A stretch of 38,322 bases of DNA from Deltaproteobacteria bacterium (lineage in GTDB: Bacteria; Myxococcota_A; UBA9160; UBA6930), in contig JAPPPQ010000048.1 of the NCBI GenBank assembly GCA_028817435.1, forward strand, positions 64,679 to 103,000, written 5' to 3'. Numbering within the stretch: position 1 is the first letter of the stretch; each line of letters opens with the position of its first letter. The notes under the pieces were generated by a model. That model searched no databases and was not told the origin of the DNA. It was given only the letters and a program-made list of their open reading frames with translations. The position numbers and the translations under genes were made by a program. Below are positions 32,993 through 38,322 of the stretch, piece by piece.

Positions 32993-35856
32993 GCGCGGCG
33001 CCTCGGGTTGCCCAGGGATAGGGCGGCCTGGGCGGCGGCCAGGCGCGCCACGGGGACGCGGTAGGGCGAGCAGGAGACATAGTCGAAGCCGAGTTCGGCG
33101 CAAAAGCGAATGCTCTTGGGGTCGCCGCCGTGCTCGCCGCAGACTCCCACCTTGAGTTCGGGGCGCGTGCGGCGTCCGCCCTCCACGCCGATCCGCATCA
33201 GCCGGCCAATGCCCTCTTCGTCTACCGACACAAAGGGGTCGTCGTGCAGAATGCCGCCCTCGATGTAATCGGGCAGAAACTTGCCGGCGTCGTCGCGAGA
33301 AAGCGCATAGCCGGTTTGCGTCAGATCGTTGGTGCCGAAGGAGAAGAAATCCGCGTGCAGGGCGAGCTGGTCCGCGGTCAGCGCGGCGCGCGGCACCTCG
33401 ATCATGGCGCCGATGCTGGGCCGCACCCGGACGCCGGGGTGCGCGGCCAGCACTGCGGAAAGCTCGCCCTCCACCAGCGCGCGCAGCCGTTCCAGCTCGC
33501 CCACATGGGAAACCAGCGGCAGCATAATCTCCGGCTGCACTTTCACGCCGCGCATTTCCACTGCGCAGGCGGCCTGCGCAATGGCGCGCACCTGCATGGC
33601 GTAGATTTCGGGAAAGCTCAGGCCCAGGCGGCAGCCGCGGTGGCCGAGCATGGGGTTGAACTCGCGCAGCTCGTCCACCTTGGCGCGCAACGTGGCGGTG
33701 GCAGCGCCCAGGGCGGCGGCCACGGCGCGAATGTCCTCATCTGCGTGGGGCAGAAACTCGTGCATGGGGGGATCGAGCAGACGGATGGTGACCGGCAGCC
33801 CGGCCATTGCGGCGAAGATTCCCTCAAAGTCGCGCTGCTGCACCGGCAGCAATTTGGCCAGCGCGCGCTCGCGGGATTCGGCGTCCGGCGCAAGGATCAT
33901 TTCGCGCACGGCGAGAATCTGCCCCGGCTCGAAGAACATATGCTCGGTGCGGCAGAGGCCGATGCCCTCTGCGCCGAACTCCCGGGCCAGCTTTGCATCC
34001 GCGGGGCTGTCGGCGTTGGTGCGCACGCCCACGCGGCGAATGCGGTCCGCCCAGCGCATCAATTCGCCGAAGGCGCTGCCGAGCTCGGGCAGCACCATCG
34101 GCACCTCCCCCGCCATCACCTCGCCGCTGCTGCCGTCCAGCGTGATGAAATCGCCCGCGCGAAACACCCGCGGGCCCACGCGCATTTCGCCGGCGGCGTA
34201 GTCCACGCGCAGCGCGCCGCAGCCCGCCACGCAGCACTTGCCCATGCCGCGCGCCACCACCGCGGCGTGAGAGGTCATGCCGCCGCGCGCGGTGAGGATT
34301 CCCTCGGCGGCGTCCATGCCGTGAATGTCCTCGGGCGAAGTCTCAACGCGCACCAAAATCACCTTCTCGCCCGCCCGCGACTGCGCCTCGGCATCGTCGG
34401 CAGAAAGCACAATGCGCCCCACCGCCGCGCCCGGCGAGGCCGGCAGCCCCTTCGCCACCACATCCCGCACGGCGGCGGGATCCAGCGTGGGATGCAGCAG
34501 TTGGTCGAGAGATTCGGCGTCCACCCGCGCCACCGCCTCGCCCCGGTCAATCAGCCCTTCCTTCGCCATATCCACGGCAATTTTCACCGCCGCATTGGCG
34601 GTGCGCTTGCCGTTGCGCGTCTGCAGCACCCAGAGCTTGCCGCGCTCAATGGTGAACTCCATGTCCTGCATATCGCGGTAGTGCTTTTCGAGCCGCTTGT
34701 AAATGCGCACCAGTTCGCGGTAGGCGCGGGGCATGCGCTCTTCCAGCGTGGGCAAATCGCCGCTGGATTCGCTGCGGCTGGCGCGGTTTACCGGCAGCGG
34801 CGTGCGAATGCCGGCCACCACATCTTCGCCCTGCGCGTTCACCATGTATTCGCCGTAGAAGCGCTTGTCGCCGCTTGATGGATCGCGGGTGAAGGCCACG
34901 CCGGTGGCGCAATCGTCGCCCATGTTGCCGAACACCATGGCCTGCACATTCACCGCGGTGCCCCACACGCCGGGGATTGCGTGGATTTGCCGGTAGCGGC
35001 GCGCGCGCTCATTGCCCCAGGAGCGGAACACCGCCGCAATTGCGCCCCAGAGCTGTTCGTGGGGATCCTGCGGGAAGGGCCGCCCGGTGCGCTCCTGCAC
35101 AATCTCTTCGTATTCCAGCAGCAGCGCCTGCCAGTCCGCCGCGCTGAGATCGGTATCGTGTTCGGTGCGGCGCGCATCCTTCAATTCTTCCAGGCGCGAT
35201 TCGAAGCGGTCGTGGGGAATGCCGAGCACCACATCGCCGAACATCTGCACAAAGCGGCGATAGCTGTCGTAGGCAAAGCGCGCGCCGGCGCGCGCGGCCA
35301 GGCCCCGGGCGGTTTCCCGGTTCAGGCCCAGGTTCAGCACCGTGTCCATCATTCCCGGCATGGAAACGCGCGCGCCGCTGCGCACCGAAACCAGCAGCGG
35401 GTTTGCGGCATCGCCGAAGCGCCGCCCCATGCTGCGCTCCACCCGCGCCAGAGCCAGCAGCGCCGCGCGCTTCACCGCATCGGGAATCTCCCCCGCCGCG
35501 GCAAACTCGGCGCAGACTTCGCTGGAGATGGTGAAGCCCGGCGGCACCGGCACGCCGAGCCGCGTCATCTCGGCCAGGTTGGCGCCCTTGCCGCCCAGCG
35601 TCTCGCGCATTTCGGCGCGGCCATCGGCGCGGCCGTCGCCGAAGAAGAACACCCGGCGGGCCGCGCGGGACGGGCGCGCGGCGGCGCGGGTCTTCCGGGC
35701 GGGGCGGCGGCCGGCGGGCTTGTGCGCCTGGCTCTGCGGCGGGGCCGCGCCCGCGCTGCGGCGCGCGCTGCGCTGCGGCGCCTTCTTGCCCGCGCCCGCT
35801 TTGCTGCGCGCGCCCTTCTTGCGCGGCTTGCGGGGCGGCGTCCGGCGCGCCGTCAA
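32989..35856 (-). CDS. ppdK: pyruvate, phosphate dikinase with basic N-terminal extension
   Basis: This 955-residue enzyme interconverts pyruvate, ATP and phosphate with phosphoenolpyruvate, AMP and pyrophosphate. The core is complete: Gly-Gly-Lys-Gly-Ala-Asn-Leu-Ala-Glu-Met, the swivelling phosphohistidine in Gly-Gly-Met-Thr-Ser-His-Ala-Ala-Val-Val-Ala-Arg, and Phe-Gly-Thr-Asn-Asp-Leu-Thr-Gln near the PEP-binding Cys-Gly-Glu-His-Gly. About 68 extra residues rich in Lys, Arg, Ala and Pro precede the usual start, like histone H1-type tails. The start is TTG 35856, which overlaps the glyRS stop as TTGA; no other start lies between it and the core apart from internal ones that would cut the tail. 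The usual length is 870-890. Confidence 0.9.
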   Translation of the reverse strand: MTARRTPPRKPRKKGARSKAGAGKKAPQRSARRSAGAAPPQSQAHKPAGRRPARKTRAAARPSRAARRVFFFGDGRADGRAEMRETLGGKGANLAEMTRLGVPVPPGFTISSEVCAEFAAAGEIPDAVKRAALLALARVERSMGRRFGDAANPLLVSVRSGARVSMPGMMDTVLNLGLNRETARGLAARAGARFAYDSYRRFVQMFGDVVLGIPHDRFESRLEELKDARRTEHDTDLSAADWQALLLEYEEIVQERTGRPFPQDPHEQLWGAIAAVFRSWGNERARRYRQIHAIPGVWGTAVNVQAMVFGNMGDDCATGVAFTRDPSSGDKRFYGEYMVNAQGEDVVAGIRTPLPVNRASRSESSGDLPTLEERMPRAYRELVRIYKRLEKHYRDMQDMEFTIERGKLWVLQTRNGKRTANAAVKIAVDMAKEGLIDRGEAVARVDAESLDQLLHPTLDPAAVRDVVAKGLPASPGAAVGRIVLSADDAEAQSRAGEKVILVRVETSPEDIHGMDAAEGILTARGGMTSHAAVVARGMGKCCVAGCGALRVDYAAGEMRVGPRVFRAGDFITLDGSSGEVMAGEVPMVLPELGSAFGELMRWADRIRRVGVRTNADSPADAKLAREFGAEGIGLCRTEHMFFEPGQILAVREMILAPDAESRERALAKLLPVQQRDFEGIFAAMAGLPVTIRLLDPPMHEFLPHADEDIRAVAAALGAATATLRAKVDELREFNPMLGHRGCRLGLSFPEIYAMQVRAIAQAACAVEMRGVKVQPEIMLPLVSHVGELERLRALVEGELSAVLAAHPGVRVRPSIGAMIEVPRAALTADQLALHADFFSFGTNDLTQTGYALSRDDAGKFLPDYIEGGILHDDPFVSVDEEGIGRLMRIGVEGGRRTRPELKVGVCGEHGGDPKSIRFCAELGFDYVSCSPYRVPVARLAAAQAALSLGNPRRRA

Positions 35857-37229
35857 GGCGCGGCCTCCAGGCGCTCGCGCAGCCAGCCGCCCACGCGCGA
35901 CGCCGCAACGCGCTCCTGCTTCATGCTGTCGCGGTCGCGCAGCGTAACCGCGCCGTCCTGTTGCGAATCGAAATCCCAGGTGGCGCACCAAGGCGTGCCC
36001 ACCTCGTCCTGCCGCCGGTAGCGCCGCCCGATGTTGCCGGAATCGTCGTAGAAGACCTGGAAGCTGCGGCGCAAATCGGCGGCCAAACGGCGGGCCGGCT
36101 CGGCGAGCTTTTTGGAAAGCGGCAACACCGCCAGCTTGATGGGCGCCACCAGCGGCGCAAGGCGCAGCAGCGTCCGTCTCTCGCCATCCGGCAGCGCTTC
36201 CTCTGCGTAGCCGTTGCACAGCAGCGCCAGCAGCGTGCGATCCACGCCCACCGAAGTCTCCACCACCTCGGGCACAAAGCGCTGCTTTTCCTGCTCATCG
36301 AACTCGGAGAGATCCTTGCCGGAAAACTCGGCGTGCTGCGAAAGGTCGTAGCTGCCGCGGTCGTGGATTCCCTCAATCTCCTGCCAGCCGAAGGGGAAGC
36401 GAAACTCAATATCCATCGCGCGCCCGCAGTAGTGCGCCAGCTCGTCGGGGCCGTGGGCGCGGGTGCGCAGCACCTGCTCGCCAAAGCCGAGCTCGCGGTG
36501 AAAGCGCAGGCGCTGATCGAGCCAGTGCTCGAACCACTTGCCGGTTTCGCCGGGGCGGCAGAAGAACTCCAGCTCCGCCTGCTCGAATTCGCGCGAGCGG
36601 AAGGTGAAGTTGCGCGGGTTGATCTCGTTGCGGAACGCCTTGCCAATTTGCGCGATGCCGAAGGGCACGCGCTGCCGCGCGGCGTCGCGCACGCGCTTGA
36701 AGGCGGGGAAAATGCTCCCGCAGGTTTCGGCGCGCAGATAGGCCAGCGAGGCCGCATCCCGGCTCGCGCCAATGTTCGTTTCGAGCATCAGGTTGAAGTC
36801 GCGGGGCTCGGTGAAATCGTGCTGGCCGGAAGCCTCCGCTTCGCAATCCGGCGCATCCGCCAACTGGTCCGCGCGGAAGCGCCGCTGGCAGGCCCTGCAA
36901 TCCACCATGGGATCGCTGAAATGCTCGACATGGCCGGAGGCCTGCCAAGTGCGCGGGTGCGTGATGATGGCCCCGTCCATGCCCTCCACATCGTCGCGCT
37001 CGCGCACCACGCGCCGCCACCAGAGCGCCTTCAACTCGTTCTTCAACTCGACGCCCAGCGGCCCGTAATCCCAAAAGCCGTTGAGTCCGCCGTAGATTTC
37101 GCCGCTGGGGTGCAAAATGCCGCGCCGCGCACACAGCGAGACCAGCGCCTCCATGCGCAGCGGCGCAGCCGGGGCCTGCGGCCCGCCGCCGGAATGCATG
37201 GCGTTGGATTCGGAATCGCGGGAATTCAT
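35853..37229 (-). CDS. glyQS: glycyl-tRNA synthetase (dimeric, archaeal/eukaryote-like type)
   Basis: This 458-residue class II synthetase charges tRNA-Gly. It is the homodimeric form, not the alpha2-beta2 form. Motifs include Gly-Phe-Trp-Asp-Tyr-Gly-Pro-Leu-Gly near the N-terminus, Phe-Arg-Asn-Glu-Ile-Asn-Pro-Arg, and the final anticodon-binding domain with Pro-Leu-Ser-Lys-Lys. The segment usually read as Arg-Pro-Glu-Thr-Ala-Gln-Gly-Ile-Phe is Arg-Ala-Glu-Thr-Cys-Gly-Ser-Ile-Phe here, a departure from the common form. The ATG at 37229 has AGGGA upstream. It lies downstream of recO and directly overlaps ppdK. Confidence 0.93.
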   Translation of the reverse strand: MNSRDSESNAMHSGGGPQAPAAPLRMEALVSLCARRGILHPSGEIYGGLNGFWDYGPLGVELKNELKALWWRRVVRERDDVEGMDGAIITHPRTWQASGHVEHFSDPMVDCRACQRRFRADQLADAPDCEAEASGQHDFTEPRDFNLMLETNIGASRDAASLAYLRAETCGSIFPAFKRVRDAARQRVPFGIAQIGKAFRNEINPRNFTFRSREFEQAELEFFCRPGETGKWFEHWLDQRLRFHRELGFGEQVLRTRAHGPDELAHYCGRAMDIEFRFPFGWQEIEGIHDRGSYDLSQHAEFSGKDLSEFDEQEKQRFVPEVVETSVGVDRTLLALLCNGYAEEALPDGERRTLLRLAPLVAPIKLAVLPLSKKLAEPARRLAADLRRSFQVFYDDSGNIGRRYRRQDEVGTPWCATWDFDSQQDGAVTLRDRDSMKQERVAASRVGGWLRERLEAAP

Positions 37230-37284
37230 AAGTCCCTGGGTGGCCGGATGGCGCGGCGCGCCTGGATACCAGCAGCCCGGCAAA

Positions 37285-38175
37285 TTAGCCGCGCCGCGCC
37301 GCCCCCGCTACGGGCGCAACCCCGCGCCGCGGCCCGCCGCCGCGCGCTCCCCGCGGCGCGAGCTGCGCCGCCAGCGGGGCGGACGGCGCAAGCTGCGCCA
37401 GCACCCGCTCGCTCTTCAGCTCCACGCCGATGTGAAAGCGCAAAAAGCGGTGCAGCAGCTCGGCGGCCTCGCGCAGCGCGGCGGGGCCCAAGCCAATGCG
37501 GCCCAGGCGGTCCAGGCGAAAGCCCAGGCTGGCCTGCAGCGCCCGCAGGGTGCCGAGCTGAACGCGCAAACCGCCGCCCGCCGGGCGCGCCGCGCCGCCC
37601 TCTGCCGGACGCGCCGCGCAGCGGAAACACAGCGGCCCGCCTTCGGCAATGTGAAACAGCACGCCCTCCGGGCGCTGCTCCACGCCGCCGCCGCAGCGGA
37701 CGCAACGCGCCAGCTCGGGGCGCAGGCCGAGCCGGTCGAGGCTGCGCAGTTCGAGCAGCACGCGCAGCCGCAGATCGGGGGGATCGGCGTTTACCCGCTC
37801 CAGCGCGCCGATGGCGAAGGCGAAGAGCCCCGCGCAATCGGCGGCCGCGCCGCCCTCGGGGGCGAGGCGGTCCAGCAGTTCGAGCAGGTAGCAGCTCAGC
37901 CCGAAGCGGCGCGCATTGCCGCGCAGGCCGTGAAAGGCGCGCAGCAGCCGGGCGTGATCCAGACGCGCGGGCGCGCCGGGGCGGCGGCGGTCGAGCTGCA
38001 CGCGCAGGTGGTTGAAAAAATCCAGGTTGCCGCCGAAGCGCTTCACGCTGCGCCGCGCGCCCTTCGCCACCGCCGTCAGCCGCCCCGTAGCGGGAGTCAG
38101 CAGGTGCAGCATGCGGTCGGACTCGCCGAAATCTGCCGAGCGCAGCAGCAGCGCCTCGGTGTGCAGCGCCGCCAC
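37285..38175 (-). CDS. recO: DNA repair protein RecO
   Basis: This 296-residue protein of the RecFOR pathway loads RecA on SSB-coated gaps. It has the OB-fold N-terminus (Thr-Glu-Ala-Leu-Leu-Leu-Arg, Glu-Ser-Asp-Arg-Met-Leu), Lys-Gly-Ala-Arg-Arg-Ser, a helical core with Cys-Tyr-Leu-Leu-Glu, and zinc-finger-like Cys-Val-Arg-Cys and Cys-Phe-Arg-Cys pairs. A tail of about 40 residues rich in Gly, Ala, Arg and Pro is extra. The start is GTG 38175. The stretch 37995-38048 recurs inverted at the window end. Confidence 0.9.
   Translation of the reverse strand: MAALHTEALLLRSADFGESDRMLHLLTPATGRLTAVAKGARRSVKRFGGNLDFFNHLRVQLDRRRPGAPARLDHARLLRAFHGLRGNARRFGLSCYLLELLDRLAPEGGAAADCAGLFAFAIGALERVNADPPDLRLRVLLELRSLDRLGLRPELARCVRCGGGVEQRPEGVLFHIAEGGPLCFRCAARPAEGGAARPAGGGLRVQLGTLRALQASLGFRLDRLGRIGLGPAALREAAELLHRFLRFHIGVELKSERVLAQLAPSAPLAAQLAPRGARGGGPRRGVAPVAGAARRG
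37995..38048. repeat. left arm of a 54-bp perfect inverted repeat
   Basis: The 54 bases inside recO are the exact reverse complement of 38269-38322. The arms are 220 bases apart and the match stops abruptly after CTTCACGC. Confidence 0.93.
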
Positions 38176-38177
38176 GC

Positions 38178-38322
38178 TCAGGGCGCCGCCGTGGGGGGGG
38201 CCGATGTTGGCGCGGGCGGAGCGGCGGGCGCGTCCGGAGCAGGCGCGGCCGATGCGGCGGGCGGCGGCGCGTGAAGCGCTTCGGCGGCAACCTGGATTTT
38301 TTCAACCACCTGCGCGTGCAGC
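38178..38322 (-). CDS. possible C-terminal tail of a gene upstream of recO (partial)
   Basis: A minus-strand frame is open from the window edge to a TGA at 38180-38178, two bases before the recO GTG. Its last 30 codons give an Ala/Pro/Ser-rich tail ending Pro-Thr-Ala-Ala-Pro. That fits the tails seen on other genes here and the position where era often lies, but no Era motif can be seen. The first 18 codons fall in the inverted repeat and may not belong. Confidence 0.3.
   Translation of the reverse strand, partial: LHAQVVEKIQVAAEALHAPPPAASAAPAPDAPAAPPAPTSAPPTAAP
38269..38322. repeat. right arm of the inverted repeat, at the window edge
   Basis: Exact reverse complement of 37995-38048. It runs to the last base of the window and reads, on the plus strand, as the recO segment Lys-Arg-Phe-Gly-Gly-Asn-Leu-Asp-Phe-Phe. 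Confidence 0.93.

Noticed and set aside
32989..36219. PpdK beginning at 36219
   Set aside because: That would place the start deep inside the glyRS gene; TTG 35856 matches the overlapping-junction style of the region.
37117..38274. Plus-strand open frame opposite recO
   Set aside because: Ala/Gln-rich shadow frame; part of it mirrors the inverted repeat and it has no domain.

Overview
The window is a GC-rich, densely packed bacterial chromosomal segment. Most of it reads as a deltaproteobacterial-type genome (Desulfobacterota, Myxococcota or Binatota-like). This is an inference from gene order (yceD-rpmF-fabD-acpP-fabF-rpiB/glyA-nrdR-ribD-ribH-nusB, then ppdK-glyRS-recO), from LL-diaminopimelate aminotransferase, from an F420-type LLM flavin oxidoreductase and from a lipoprotein PQQ dehydrogenase. 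No rRNA is present to fix the taxon.

Layout: 1-6414 holds a DoxX membrane protein, a fused CoA ligase (NDP-forming type), a sodium:alanine symporter and a PQQ/heme c alcohol dehydrogenase. An LLM oxidoreductase follows (6583-7476). From 7487 to 12084 lies a lower-GC island: a DUF2868-like membrane protein, its DUF3482-like GTPase partner, and a NERD-nuclease/UvrD-type helicase that appears to be leaderless. dapL (12303-13514) has host composition and is followed at once by a second low-GC insert, a Type II restriction-modification pair (13620-15302). Then, on the minus strand and transcribed from 24777 down to 15325, is a long, tightly overlapped housekeeping operon: YceD, rpmF, fabD, acpP, fabF, an rpiB-glyA fusion, nrdR, ribD, ribH, nusB, an orphan M17 N-terminal domain and an SCO1 protein.

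tRNA-Gln(CTG) and tRNA-Glu(CTC) (24909-25059) sit behind a recognisable promoter and lead into an Asp/Glu racemase and a DnaQ-like exonuclease. Convergent to these is an ECF sigma factor followed by a small protein kinase. A third insert (27991-32437) encodes a single-chain Type ISP/IIG-like restriction-modification enzyme overlapping a membrane-anchored pentapeptide-repeat protein, preceded by a sigma-54-like promoter. The right end carries, on the minus strand, recO, glycyl-tRNA synthetase, pyruvate phosphate dikinase and a small lipoprotein.

Three patterns stand out. Three defence-type modules are slotted into intergenic gaps without disrupting neighbours. Host genes overlap by ATGA, GTGA or TTGA and often use GTG or TTG starts. 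Many housekeeping proteins carry low-complexity Ala/Pro/Gly/Ser or basic tails. The last 54 bases are an exact inverted copy of part of recO, which looks like an end-of-contig foldback.
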